This document shows, one piece after another, positions 9,113 to 17,490 of a stretch of 64,000 bases of DNA. The position numbers were made by a program, and so were the translations under genes. Under the pieces are notes generated by a model that worked only from the letters and a program-made list of their open reading frames with translations, did no database searches and had not been told where the DNA came from. The stretch spans positions 1,822,001-1,886,000 of the forward strand of contig OY282382.1 of assembly GCA_958295905.1 (NCBI GenBank), read 5' to 3'. Numbering within the stretch: position 1 is the first letter of the stretch; every line of letters begins with the position of its first letter. Source of the stretch: an uncultured Vicinamibacterales bacterium (lineage in GTDB: Bacteria > Acidobacteriota > Vicinamibacteria > Vicinamibacterales > UBA8438).

Positions 9113-9529
9113 GTGATCGGATCGCCGCGGGCTTGCGCCGGACGCGTACGCCGGGGTGCTTGCGGCCGGTCCCGCGATCTCTCTGTGCCGCGGCAAGATT
9201 CGAGATGGGCGCCGACTGCCGGAACCGTCGTCGGGGCTGCCATCGCGATCCTGGCCGCGATCGGCGCGTCGTTCAGGAGTCTGCGTGACGAGATGCGCGT
9301 TCAGGGAAACGACCTGCGCGCCCGGGGCGACGACCTGCGCACGCGAATCGACGCCCTGGGCGGACGGGGCCTGTTCAGCGAACGGATGGCCCACCTCGAT
9401 GGCCTGGTGACGGCCTCCGCGGGGCCGTCACCAGGCGGGCCGCGTGAAGCCCGAGGGTCTGAGCCCTACCCGCCCCCGCCGGCGGCCTCCTCGGCCCGCG
9501 AGCCGGCCATCATGTTCATCATCCCGTAG
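9113..9529 (+). CDS. Possible small membrane-anchored coiled-coil protein (doubtful)
   Basis: 138 aa from GTG 9113. The middle holds a hydrophobic stretch (GAAIAILAAIGA) followed by a charged, heptad-like region with repeats of LRAR-DDLRTRIDAL, resembling small inner-membrane proteins with a cytoplasmic coiled coil. The last 20 codons overlap the convergent gene at 9466-10494, and no ribosome binding site or family match is apparent. It may be a decayed gene or chance. Otherwise 9024-9465 shows nothing. Confidence 0.3.
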   Translation: MIGSPRACAGRVRRGACGRSRDLSVPRQDSRWAPTAGTVVGAAIAILAAIGASFRSLRDEMRVQGNDLRARGDDLRTRIDALGGRGLFSERMAHLDGLVTASAGPSPGGPREARGSEPYPPPPAASSAREPAIMFIIP

Positions 9530-10494
9530 TTGCCCTCGTGGCACGCGAACTCGAACATCGGGCCGTCCGACCGCGCGTAGGGGAGGGCGCCCGACCACGG
9601 CCGGGTCCACGTCTCGGGGTCTTCGATCGTGAACTCGTAGTGCAGCGTGTCGGGGCCGGTCCGCGTGAACCGCTCGGTCACCCGCGCCGTCTCGCTGAGG
9701 TCGCCGCGCGACAGCGAGTGCTCGGGCCGGGCCCACCGCCGGATGAACGGCTGGCGCAGGTTCGTGGTCTCGACGACCAGGGTGTCGCCGTCCCAGCGGC
9801 CCCGCGAGCTGCCCGCGAACTGGCGGACGCCGGACGGGAGGTGCGGGCGGTCGTCGAGGAAGATGACCCGCAGGTCGTGGATGTGCTCCTGAAGGATCAC
9901 CACCCGGTCGGGCGTCTGCAGGAAGTGGTAGTTGTTGTTGTACCCGGTCGGGATCGACGGGATGCCGCGGTACCAGAGACACCGCTCGCTCAGCCCCATC
10001 TGCTCCGGCCCGTCGGCGGGGACCCGGCCCTCGCGGATGTCCGCGATGCGGACCGACTCGGGTGAGGTGATGCGGGCCAGCGCCTCCGCGGTCAGGGGCG
10101 GCAGCCGTCCGTCCGCCGGATCCGTGATCAGCGATGTGCGCGCGGTCCCCACCACCGACGTGCTCTGCTCGGTCCAGAAGCTGTTGTAGGCGCCGACGTT
10201 GCCGCCGACCGGGAGGGGCTCGGTCCGCACCGCGCTCGGCGCGTTCTCCCGGTTCACGCGCTCGAGGGCCTGCCGCTCAAGCGCGGCCACCTCCTCGGCG
10301 CTCAGGAACGACTGGTCCGCGCGGTCCGCGGGACGTTCGAGGGGGGTGATGGTGGCGTTGTTCCAGATGCCCTGCAGGTCCGGATCGCCCCACGGCGTCC
10401 GCGGCGCCGCGCCCTCCTGCGCGGCCGCGGGGGGCGCGGCGAGCAACGCGGCCGCGATCGCCGCCGCCGGCAGCGTGAACAGTCGTCGGCTCAT
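9466..10494 (-). CDS. Secreted protein of unknown function (PWGDPDLQG family)
   Basis: 342 aa from ATG 10494, with GGAGG upstream. There is a signal peptide (MSRRLFTLPAAAIAAALLAAPPAAAQ), then R-T-P-W-G-D-P-D-L-Q-G-I-W, a hallmark of a large paralogous family of exported proteins in acidobacteria and some proteobacteria. Other conserved stretches are ERCLWYRGIPSIP, VVILQEHIHDLRVI, RWDGDTLVVET and the C-terminal FACHEGNYGMMNMM. The biochemical function is not known to me. Members often neighbour PQQ enzymes and peptidases, as here. The long opposite-strand frames over this gene are shadows. Confidence 0.85.
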   Translation of the reverse strand: MSRRLFTLPAAAIAAALLAAPPAAAQEGAAPRTPWGDPDLQGIWNNATITPLERPADRADQSFLSAEEVAALERQALERVNRENAPSAVRTEPLPVGGNVGAYNSFWTEQSTSVVGTARTSLITDPADGRLPPLTAEALARITSPESVRIADIREGRVPADGPEQMGLSERCLWYRGIPSIPTGYNNNYHFLQTPDRVVILQEHIHDLRVIFLDDRPHLPSGVRQFAGSSRGRWDGDTLVVETTNLRQPFIRRWARPEHSLSRGDLSETARVTERFTRTGPDTLHYEFTIEDPETWTRPWSGALPYARSDGPMFEFACHEGNYGMMNMMAGSRAEEAAGGGG

Positions 10495-10742
10495 TTCCAA
10501 TACCTCCTTGTAGTGCGATTCCCGCCGGATGGATCGATGACCAGAATACACCCCGGCCGGGCCGTCCGCATGCGCGGCCGCCGCCGGCCGCGCTGCAGCC
10601 GTTCCGCGTCAGCGGGAACTCCAAGGCGACCGCAAGCCCGGGCGGGGAAGTTCGCGTCCAGCGGAACTACCAACGCGGCCGCAGGTCGGGCGCGCGGCGG
10701 CGCCTCACTTTCTTGCTTGCCGTGCGCCCCCGCCGGCAGGAG

Positions 10743-10903
10743 CATCCCACGCTGACGGCGCGTGACGGCCCGCCCCCGATTAGAGGGGTCGCCACCGTCT
10801 TGCCGACCGGCCGGCGCTGCGTGAGACCCACGATTCCGCCCGTCCGGAGCCCCAGGACCCGCCACGATTCCGCCTGCGCACGGCGGTGGCGGAGCGTGGG
10901 ATG
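10743..10903. repeat. MITE family A, copy 1
   Basis: About 160 bp bounded by CATCCCACGCT and its inverted counterpart AGCGTGGGATG, with a conserved interior (GGGTCGCCACCGTCTTGCCG, GCCACGATTCCGCCTGCGCA). It is one of five copies in the window and is directly followed by copy 2. It has no coding capacity. Confidence 0.9.
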
Positions 10904-10925
10904 GTCCTGCCCCCGCCGGCAGGAG

Positions 10926-11086
10926 CATCCCACGCTGACGGCGCGTGACGGGCCCGCCCCCGATTAGAGGGGTCGCCACCGTCTTGCCGACCGGCCGGCG
11001 CTGCGTGGGATCCACGATTCCGCCCGTCCGGAGCCCAGGACCCGCCACGATTCCGCCTGCGCACGGCGGTGGCGGAGCGTGGGATG
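10926..11086. repeat. MITE family A, copy 2
   Basis: Near-identical to copy 1 and separated from it by about 20 bp (CCTGCCCCCGCCGGCAGG), so the two form a direct tandem. It sits about 60 bp upstream of the ggt gene and so makes up most of its 5' region. Confidence 0.9.
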
Positions 11087-11146
11087 GTCCTGCCCCCGCC
11101 GGCCGCGCCGCTTGCCCTCGGTCCGCGACGCTGCGATCATGGGCCG

Positions 11147-12859
11147 ATGTCAATCAGGTCAACCACGCTGCAACGCAGGGTCGCGGGGGCCGGGCTGGTC
11201 CTCGCCGCCGGGCTGGGGCTGGCCCCGGGCCTCACCGGAAGCAGCCGGCCGATCCGGGCCGGCCGGGCGATGGTCGTCTCGCAGGACGCCATCGCGTCGG
11301 CGGTCGGCGTCGAGGTGATGCGCGGGGGGGGGAACGCCGTCGACGCGGCGGTCGCCACCGCGCTCGCGCTGGCCGTCACCTATCCCACCGCCGGCAACCT
11401 CGGCGGCGGCGGCTTCCTCGTCTACCGCCCCGCGGAGGGCGACCCGGTCGCCTACGACTTCCGGGAGACCGCGCCGGGGCGGTCGTCGCCCACGATGTTC
11501 CTTCGGGACGGCGAGTACGACCCCGTGCTGCACCACAACTCGCACCTCGCGGTGGGGGTGCCGGGCACCGTCGCGGGGCTGCACCTGGCCTGGACCGAGC
11601 AGGGGACCCTCCCCTGGCCAGCCCTGGTCGACCCGGCGGTGCGGCTGGCCCGCGAGGGCTTCGCGGTGTCCGACGCCCTCGCACGGTCGCTGGCCGGGGT
11701 GCTGCCGCGGATGGCGCCGTATCCGGCGTCGGTTGCCCAGTTCTCGAAGGACGGCGAGCCGTATCGGGCGGGGGAGGTGCTGCGGCAGGGGGACCTCGCC
11801 CGGACCCTCGCGCGCATCGCCGAGCAGGGGCCGGACGGTTTCTACCGCGGGGAGACGGCGGCCCTCGTCGAGCGGGAGATGCGGGCCAACGGCGGCATCA
11901 TGACGCGCGCGGACCTCGCCGCCTACCGCGCCGTCCGGCGCACCCCGATCCGCGGCGTCTACCGCGGCTACGAGGTGCTCTCGATGCCGCCCATCAGCTC
12001 GGGGGGCGCCGCGATCGTCCAGATGCTCAACATCCTGGAGCACGACGACCTGGCCGCGTCGGGGTTCGGGTCGGCTGCGACCGTCCACCTGATGATCGAG
12101 GCGATGCGGCGCGCCTACGCCGACCGGGCGCGCTACCTGGGCGACCCCGCGTTCAACCCCGCGATGCCCGTCGAGCGCCTGACCTCGAAGGCCTACGCGG
12201 CGCAGTTGCGGCGGACCATCGACGACGGCCGGGCGTCGGTGTCCTCGCCCGAGAGCTTCGAGTGGCCGCGGGAGGGCGGCGAGACGACCCACCTGTCGGT
12301 GGTGGACGGCGCCCGCAACGCGGTGTCGCTGACCTACACCCTGGAGCAGGGCTACGGGTCGAAGATTACCGTGCCGGGGGCGGGGTTCCTGCTGAACAAC
12401 GAGATGGGCGACTTCAACGCCGGCCCCGGCATCACCACCGGCGGTGGGCTCATCGGGACCGCGCCGAACCTCGCCGAGCCCGGCAAGCGCATGCTGTCGA
12501 GCATGAGCCCGACCATCGTGACCCGGGACGGGCAGCTCGTGCTGGTGACCGGGAGCCCGGGTGGGCGCACCATCATCAACACCGTGCTACAGACCATTCT
12601 CAACGTCGTCGACTTCGGCATGAACGTGCAGGAGGCGGTGGATGCGCCCCGCATCCACCACCAATGGCTGCCCGATGTGACGCGGTACGAACGGTGGGGA
12701 CTGTCGCCCGACACTCTCGCCCTGCTGCGCGGGCGGGGCCACACGCTGGTCGAGACGCGGGCGCAGGGCGCGGTGTCGGCGATCTTCTACAATATGGAGG
12801 ACGATGTGCTGGAGGGCGCCGAGGATCGCCGCCGCACCAGCGCCGCGGTCGGCTTCTGA
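11147..12859 (+). CDS. ggt: Gamma-glutamyltransferase (gamma-glutamyltranspeptidase)
   Basis: 570 aa, normal length for bacterial GGT. The N-terminal helix and Ala/Leu-rich segment look like a signal peptide. Family blocks: RGGGNAVDAAVATALAL near 56-72, GNLGGGGFLVY, FRETAPG, and GGETTHLSVVD where Thr380 is the predicted autoprocessing nucleophile. NNEMGDF and SSMSPTIV of the small subunit follow, then GSPGGRTIINTV. It cleaves the gamma-glutamyl bond of glutathione and related amides in the periplasm. The start ATG 11147 was chosen because it precedes the signal-like segment; the longer upstream frame runs through MITE DNA. Confidence 0.95.
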   Translation: MSIRSTTLQRRVAGAGLVLAAGLGLAPGLTGSSRPIRAGRAMVVSQDAIASAVGVEVMRGGGNAVDAAVATALALAVTYPTAGNLGGGGFLVYRPAEGDPVAYDFRETAPGRSSPTMFLRDGEYDPVLHHNSHLAVGVPGTVAGLHLAWTEQGTLPWPALVDPAVRLAREGFAVSDALARSLAGVLPRMAPYPASVAQFSKDGEPYRAGEVLRQGDLARTLARIAEQGPDGFYRGETAALVEREMRANGGIMTRADLAAYRAVRRTPIRGVYRGYEVLSMPPISSGGAAIVQMLNILEHDDLAASGFGSAATVHLMIEAMRRAYADRARYLGDPAFNPAMPVERLTSKAYAAQLRRTIDDGRASVSSPESFEWPREGGETTHLSVVDGARNAVSLTYTLEQGYGSKITVPGAGFLLNNEMGDFNAGPGITTGGGLIGTAPNLAEPGKRMLSSMSPTIVTRDGQLVLVTGSPGGRTIINTVLQTILNVVDFGMNVQEAVDAPRIHHQWLPDVTRYERWGLSPDTLALLRGRGHTLVETRAQGAVSAIFYNMEDDVLEGAEDRRRTSAAVGF

Positions 12860-12960
12860 GGGGGCGGGCGACAGGGCCCCGCCGCGCTCGGTGCGGCGCG
12901 GGGTTCGCCACGGCTGACCGGCGGCGATTTTCCGGGCTGGACCTGGACAGGAGACAGGAA

Positions 12961-13476
12961 ATGGCGATTGCCGAGGCGTTCTTGCCGGAGTTCGACCAGG
13001 AGGCGGCGGGCGTGCGGAGGACCCTGGAGCGGGTGCCCGCCGACAAATTCGACTGGCGGCCCCACTCGAAGTCGGGGACCATGATCTGGCTCGCCGGGCA
13101 TTTGGCGAACCTGCCGCAGTGGGCCACGCTGACCATGGCGGCCGACGAGCTGGACCTCGCGCCGGGGGGCGAGCAGATGCCCCCGCCTCCCGAGCCCGCC
13201 TCGGTCGAGGAACTGGTCGCCACCTTCGACCGGCACGCCGCCGAGGCTCGCGCCGCGATCGCCGGGGCGAGCGACGAGAACTTCATGAAGCCGTGGTCGC
13301 TGCTGAGCAACGGCACGGTCTTGATGACCCTGCCCAAGGTCGCGGTCATCCGCAGCTTCGTGATGAACCACCTGATCCATCACCGCGCCCAGCTCGGCGT
13401 CTATCTGCGGATGAACGACGTCCCCGTGCCGTCGATCTACGGTCCGTCGGCCGACGAGACTCCGCCGGGGTTCTGA
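12961..13476 (+). CDS. DinB family protein
   Basis: 171 aa from ATG 12961, with GGAGACAGG upstream. A four-helix DinB/YfiT-like fold is indicated by the spaced metal-binding histidines: W-L-A-G-H-L-A-N near residue 47 and the C-terminal N-H-L-I-H-H-R-A-Q-L. FDWRPH-KSGTM early in the protein is also typical. The family includes thiol-dependent transferases (bacillithiol, mycothiol) and many uncharacterised stress-linked members. It lies 100 bp after ggt in the same direction. A second DinB gene is at 15943. Confidence 0.88.
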   Translation: MAIAEAFLPEFDQEAAGVRRTLERVPADKFDWRPHSKSGTMIWLAGHLANLPQWATLTMAADELDLAPGGEQMPPPPEPASVEELVATFDRHAAEARAAIAGASDENFMKPWSLLSNGTVLMTLPKVAVIRSFVMNHLIHHRAQLGVYLRMNDVPVPSIYGPSADETPPGF

Positions 13477-13554
13477 GCGGCGGGTCGGCGGTGCGGAACG
13501 GCGCCCTCGTTTCCCGGAGGCGCCGATCGCGGCAACCGGCGGCGAAAACCCCGC

Positions 13555-13725
13555 GCCGCACCGGGAGCGGCGGGGGCGCCGGCGGGCTGAAGAGCGCCGC
13601 GGGCAAGAACGCCCGTGCCTGACCAGGCGTGAGGAGGGGCGCCAATCGGGCGTAGGCAACCGACGAACAACCCCGTCAGCCGGGATGCATCGCCGCTCGA
13701 AGGCGGCGGGGACTTTCGCCGCGGG
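13555..13725 (+). repeat. Dispersed repeat family F (forward copy)
   Basis: This stretch recurs in reverse complement at 36890-37095. Shared blocks include GCGGGCTGAAGAGCGCC, GTGCCTGACCA followed by CGTGAGG, and GGGATGCA-CGCCGCTCGAAGGC. It sits in the 400-bp gap between the DinB gene and the small ORF at 13878, which otherwise holds nothing recognisable. Confidence 0.65.
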
Positions 13726-13877
13726 CGGTCAGGGTTCGTCGGGCGGACGTGGAGCCGCAAGGCGGCGCTCTCTAGGTTCGGAGGGAGGACGGGCGGCGGC
13801 CGTCGGGCGCGGCGGCCGAGTCGGACAGGGCGCGGCGGCGGCCCCGTCGTCGCCGCGGCGGGCGCGCGGGGCCGGCA

Positions 13878-14150
13878 GTGGAGTACACCTACCATCCGCG
13901 GATTCTCGAGGAGCTGGCCCGGTTCGGCCTGCGTCCCCGCCCGTCGACGCCGCCGTCGCTCGCCAAAGAGTTCGTGAACGACCTCTACCGCCACGAGCTG
14001 CGCCGGCTGCGCCGGCGGCTCCGGTCGCGCGAGATCCTCAAGGAGGGCTACGCAGACCGGGTCGTGGCCCTCCGCAAGAAGTACTTCCTGCTCTCTGTTC
14101 GGCTCGACTTGTGGGCGCGCGTCAGCCGGACCCAGGAGCTGGCGCCGTAG
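13878..14150 (+). CDS. Small conserved hypothetical protein
   Basis: 90 aa starting at GTG 13878 (MEYTYHPRILEELARFGLRP). The sequence is basic, predicted helical, with a dense Arg/Leu stretch (HELRRLRRRLRSREILKEGY) and a C-terminal VVALRKKYFLLSVRLDLW. The pattern resembles a family of 80-95 aa acidobacterial proteins with the same YHPRILEELARFGLRPRP start; that is recollection, not a search result. No ATG is available. Function unknown. Confidence 0.6.
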   Translation: MEYTYHPRILEELARFGLRPRPSTPPSLAKEFVNDLYRHELRRLRRRLRSREILKEGYADRVVALRKKYFLLSVRLDLWARVSRTQELAP

Positions 14151-14224
14151 AAAGTTCCGCGTCAGCGAAACTTCCGACGCGGACCGCAAGGCCGCGCCGG
14201 TGCGGTGCCGCGAGCGAATATTAC

Positions 14225-14335
14225 GGTTCTTGGACTCACCTCGAAGCCGCGAGGGCCCCCCCAGGCAGGAGAATCGCACCATTCGACTCGAGTCCGTCTA
14301 TCCGAAGCTCATGACGTGACGAGCCGCTGGCAGTC
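14225..14335 (+). repeat. Dispersed repeat family E
   Basis: About 100 bp sharing GGCAGGAGAATC, ACTCGAGTCCGTCTATC and CATGACGTGACG with copies at 16549 and, inverted, 29456; a tail fragment is at 32338. It is non-coding and lies between the small ORF at 13878 and the 3' end of the aldolase gene. Confidence 0.7.
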
Positions 14336-14450
14336 CGAGGCGGTGCGCCGTGAGAAGTCGACCCATCGTCAACCGCGGCCGCGAACGAACGGCGGCACGG
14401 GGAGCGTGGGCGCGGACGTTCACGGATGGGCGGCAGGCTTGCGGGCTGGA

Positions 14451-15536
14451 TCAGGCGATGGTGATCTCCGGCGACAGGTAGACGTCCTGAATCGCGTTGA
14501 GCAGGGCGACGCCCTCGGCCATCGGCCGCTGGAACGCCTTGCGGCCGGAGATGAGCCCGGTGCCGCCGGCCCGCTTGTTGATGACCGCGGTCTTCACCGC
14601 TTCCTTCAGGTCGCTCTCTCCCGACGAGGCGCCGCCCGAGTTGATGAGCCCGGCCCGGCCCAGGTAGCAGTTGGCGACTTGGTAGCGGGTGAGGTCGATC
14701 GGGTGGTCGGTGGTCAGGGTGTCGTAGACCCGCCGGTGGGTCTTGCCGAACCCGAGGGCGGGGTAGCCGCCGTTGGTCTCGGGCAGCTTCTGCTTGATGA
14801 TGTCGGCCTCGATGGTCACCCCGAGGTGGTTGGCCTGCCCGGTCAGGTCCGCCGCGGTGTGGTAGTCGGCCTCGGCGGTCTTGAACGCCGGATTGCGGAG
14901 ATAGCACCACAGCACCGTGAACATCCCGAGCTCGTGGGCCTGGTGGAACAGCTCGGAAACCTCCTGGAGCTGCCGCCGGGACTCCTCCGATCCGAAGTAG
15001 ATCGTGGCCCCCACGCCCATGGCCCCCATGTCGAACGCCTGCTCGACGCTCGCGAACCGGATCTGGTCGTAGGCGTTGGGGTAGGAGATGAACTCGTTGT
15101 GGTTGAGCTTCAGAATGAAGGGGATCTTGTGCGCGTACCGGCGCGACACGGCGCCGAGGACGCCGAGGGTCGACGCCACCGCGTTGCATCCGCCCTCGAT
15201 GCCGAGGCGGACGATGTTCTCGGGGTCGAAGTAGGCCGGATTCGGTGCGAACGAGGCGCCGCCGGCGTGCTCGATGCCCTGGTCGACGGGCAGAATCGAC
15301 ACGTAGCCGGTGCCCGCGAGACGCCCCGCGCCGAACAGCGCCTGCAGGCTCGTCAACACCCGCGCCGGCCGGTCCGACAGGGCGCAGCAGCGGTCGACGA
15401 AGTCCGGACCGGGCAGATGCAGGTCGGACGCCGGAATGGTCCGGCAGCGATGCTCCAGCAGGGCCGCATCGTCGCCGAGGAGGCCGACGACGGCGTCCAG
15501 TCCCGACGCCTCACGTTCGATGGTCCCGATAGTCAC
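14451..15536 (-). CDS. Fructose-bisphosphate aldolase, class I (DhnA/FbaB type)
   Basis: 361 aa with a GTG start at 15536. This is the archaeal-type class I aldolase: [17 protein letters not shown] near the N-terminus, [35 protein letters not shown], and the C-terminal [15 protein letters not shown] lysine in the IIKQKLP or KTHRR region is expected to form the Schiff base. It interconverts fructose 1,6-bisphosphate with glyceraldehyde 3-phosphate and dihydroxyacetone phosphate in glycolysis and gluconeogenesis. The longer upstream frame runs into MITE DNA and is not coding. Confidence 0.92.
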   Translation of the reverse strand: MTIGTIEREASGLDAVVGLLGDDAALLEHRCRTIPASDLHLPGPDFVDRCCALSDRPARVLTSLQALFGAGRLAGTGYVSILPVDQGIEHAGGASFAPNPAYFDPENIVRLGIEGGCNAVASTLGVLGAVSRRYAHKIPFILKLNHNEFISYPNAYDQIRFASVEQAFDMGAMGVGATIYFGSEESRRQLQEVSELFHQAHELGMFTVLWCYLRNPAFKTAEADYHTAADLTGQANHLGVTIEADIIKQKLPETNGGYPALGFGKTHRRVYDTLTTDHPIDLTRYQVANCYLGRAGLINSGGASSGESDLKEAVKTAVINKRAGGTGLISGRKAFQRPMAEGVALLNAIQDVYLSPEITIA

Positions 15537-15596
15537 ACGCGTATTTTCGGCTGCCCGGCGGCAAATTACAAGGCGGGAGCGGTGGCCGGCCAGGAG

Positions 15597-15845
15597 CATC
15601 CCACGCTGACGGCGCGTGACGGCCCGCCCCCGATTCGAGGGGTCGCCACCGTCTTGCCGACCGGTCGGCGCCGCGTGAGACCCACGATTCCGCACGTCCG
15701 GAGACCCAGGACCCGCCACGATTCGAGGGGTCGCCACCGTCTTGCCGACCGGTCGGCGCCGCGTGAGACCCACGATTCCGCACGTCCGGAGACCCAGGAC
15801 CCGCCACGATTCCGCCTGCGCACGGCGGTGGCGGAGCGTGGGATG
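15597..15845. repeat. MITE family A, copy 3, with internal tandem duplication
   Basis: Bounded by CATCCCACGCT and AGCGTGGGATG like the other copies, but longer. A segment of about 88 bp (GATTCGAGGGGTCGCCACCG to the GACCCAGGACCCGCCAC block) occurs twice in tandem. It lies between the divergent aldolase and DinB genes, covering most of their shared upstream region. Confidence 0.9.
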
Positions 15846-15942
15846 GTCCCGGCTGGCCGGCGGCCTCTGCGGCGGGCCGCCGGGGGCGGGGGTATACTGA
15901 GAGGTTGATTGTCGTCCGAACGTTCACTCATGGGAGCATCCG

Positions 15943-16431
15943 ATGCGCGAGCACCTTCTCTTCACCTACCAGTTCAACCTCGGTCACCTGGAGTCGCTGG
16001 TCAAGGATCTGACCGACGAGCAGATGGTTCAGCAGCCGCACGGGGTGGTCAACCACCCGGCCTGGACCCTGTGCCACCTGGCGTCGGCGTCGAACCACAC
16101 CGGGGTCGCCCTCGGCCTGGAGTCCACCTTCCCCGCGGACTGGGAAGCGGCGGCCAAGACCGGCGGCGTTCCCGGCGCTGACGCGTCGCAGTACCCGTCG
16201 AAGGACGCGCTGCTGGCCGAGCTGAAGAAGCAGCACGAGCGGGTGGCCGGCGCGGTGGCCGACGCGGACCCCGCGGTTTTCGCGAAGGAGTATCCCGACG
16301 AGAAGACCCGCAAGTTCTTCCCGACGATGGGCGACTTCGTCGACTACCTGCTGTCGGCCCACGAAGCCAACCACATCGGCCAGATCGCGGCGTGGCGTCG
16401 CGCGATGGGACTGGCGTCGGACGCGGGCTAG
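15943..16431 (+). CDS. DinB family protein
   Basis: 162 aa from ATG 15943. DinB-like four-helix metal-binding pattern: N-H-P-A-W-T-L-C-H-L at about 37-46 and H-E-A-N-H-I-G-Q near the C-terminus. It is distinct in sequence from the DinB protein at 12961. The TAG stop (16429-16431) is formed by the CTAG that begins a family-D repeat, so the element abuts or defines the end of the gene. Confidence 0.88.
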   Translation: MREHLLFTYQFNLGHLESLVKDLTDEQMVQQPHGVVNHPAWTLCHLASASNHTGVALGLESTFPADWEAAAKTGGVPGADASQYPSKDALLAELKKQHERVAGAVADADPAVFAKEYPDEKTRKFFPTMGDFVDYLLSAHEANHIGQIAAWRRAMGLASDAG

Positions 16432-16515
16432 GAGTCTGCGCCGTAGAACGGCGCGGACTCCTGGAGGGTTGGTTGGGCGGCAATCGGAGCCGTAGGCGAC
16501 GATTTCCGGGCTAGT
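16428..16515 (+). repeat. Family-D REP-like element beginning CTAGGAGTCTGCGCCGTAG
   Basis: The first part is a hairpin (AGGAGTCTGCGCCG, loop TAGAA, CGGCGCGGACTCCT), followed by GGAGGGTTGGTTGGGCGGCAAT and ending GATTTCCGGGCTAG. The first 21 nt equal the right terminal repeat of the IS1182 element at 54585-56173, which ties family D to that insertion sequence. It may also act as a terminator for the DinB gene. Confidence 0.8.
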
Positions 16516-16548
16516 GCTTCGCCACGATTAAATATTGGGGTCATCGGG

Positions 16549-16645
16549 GAACTCGCCTCGAATCAAGAAGAGTCCCCACATGCAGGAGAATCACATCATC
16601 GACTCAAGTCCGTCTATTCTAAAATTATGACGTGACGGACCGCTG
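16549..16645 (+). repeat. Dispersed repeat family E
   Basis: Matches 14225-14335 and inverted 29456-29546: GCAGGAGAATCAC, ACTCAAGTCCGTCTATTC and ATGACGTGACGGACCGCTGG. It lies directly after the family-D element. Confidence 0.7.
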
Positions 16646-16677
16646 GCGGCCCTGGCGGGAATCCCAGGGCGTCCCGA

Positions 16678-16950
16678 TCAAGGGAGCCATTCATGCCTCT
16701 CGCCCCCCCCCCGGCGTCGAGGTCCTTGGGGTCCGGCAGTGCGCCGTGGCGGATGAACGCCGCGGGTGCGTGGAGTATCGAGTCGGTCCGAATCCGGGGG
16801 ACGTCCGACAGGACCCAGGGCGGGTCCAGGAAACGCGGGGGATCGTCCATCCAGTCGGGTAGTGGGTGACCGTGAAGCCGGGCGATGTGCTCGGCCGTCG
16901 CCGCCAGCAGTGCGTCCCAACGGGTGTGGGTCAGGGGAGGAGCTAGCGCC
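16678..16950 (-). pseudogene. Fragment of a conserved gene (C-terminal part), frameshifted in a poly-G run
   Basis: In one frame the strand encodes RWDALLAATAEHIARLHGHP, PDWMDDPPRFLDPPWVLSD and AFIRHGALPDPKDLDA, a codon-like, family-like pattern (tryptophan/proline-rich C-terminus seen in some toxin-antitoxin-associated regulators; recollection only). The natural ending GGERHEWLP-stop sits in the next frame, reached by a one-base shift in a run of nine G. The N-terminal part is absent, and the fragment abuts the gene at 16943. It is a remnant, or a sequencing error in the homopolymer. Confidence 0.5.
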
Positions 16951-17338
16951 CGGTGATCCAGCCGAGGACGGAACCGAGGTCGGCGACCGGCACGTCGAAC
17001 CCCCGCGGCGTCCCCTGCCGCATCATCTCGGCGTGGCTCGGGGCACCGTGCGGCACGAGCCCGGTATGGATGTCGAAGCCTTCCAGGGGATCGAATTGCG
17101 GCGCACGGGCGTAGACGTTGACGTAGAACTCGAGCTTGAGGCGCGAGCGCGCCTCCTCGCTGCTGGGGAGGGCCTCGAGCTGCCGCCTCACGCGCTCGAG
17201 GTTGATGGGCAGCTCGACCGCCGGCAGCGGGGCCGGCCGGCTGCCGTCCTGGCTCGCGGCCGAAGCGGACCGCGCGGCCCCGGGCGGGCCGAACAGCAGA
17301 ACGGCGAGGGCCGTCGTCATTGTCGCGCGCGTGATCAT
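16943..17338 (-). CDS. Hypothetical secreted protein
   Basis: 131 aa from ATG 17338. The N-terminus has a hydrophobic stretch (TTALAVLLFGPPGAA) followed by a likely cleavage site, so it is probably exported. The mature part, LPAVELPINLERVRRQLEALPSSEE and KLEFYVNVYARAPQFDPLEGFD, resembles small periplasmic acidobacterial proteins of unknown function. It is divergent from the HemQ-like gene at 17491. Confidence 0.7.
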   Translation of the reverse strand: MITRATMTTALAVLLFGPPGAARSASAASQDGSRPAPLPAVELPINLERVRRQLEALPSSEEARSRLKLEFYVNVYARAPQFDPLEGFDIHTGLVPHGAPSHAEMMRQGTPRGFDVPVADLGSVLGWITGR

Positions 17339-17490
17339 CGGCGGTTCTCCAGCGGCGCAAAAGAGTCGCCGACGCCGCAAGTTCCCGACTGTACCACCGC
17401 CGGATTGGCGCCGGCAACCGCGGCCGGCGTCCCGCGCCCGCCGGCCGGCTCCGGTAGAATGATCGCCGGCATTCTCGAGGACCGAACGTC

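Noticed and set aside
9024..9465. Possible terminator or regulatory RNA between the asparaginase gene and the convergent secreted-protein gene
   Set aside because: No stable hairpin with a T-tract or conserved repeat was visible; only a doubtful small ORF lies there.
15597..15845. Repeated blocks considered as a riboswitch or CRISPR-like leader
   Set aside because: The same sequence with inverted ends occurs in front of unrelated genes and as a tandem pair, so it is a MITE family rather than a gene-specific regulator.
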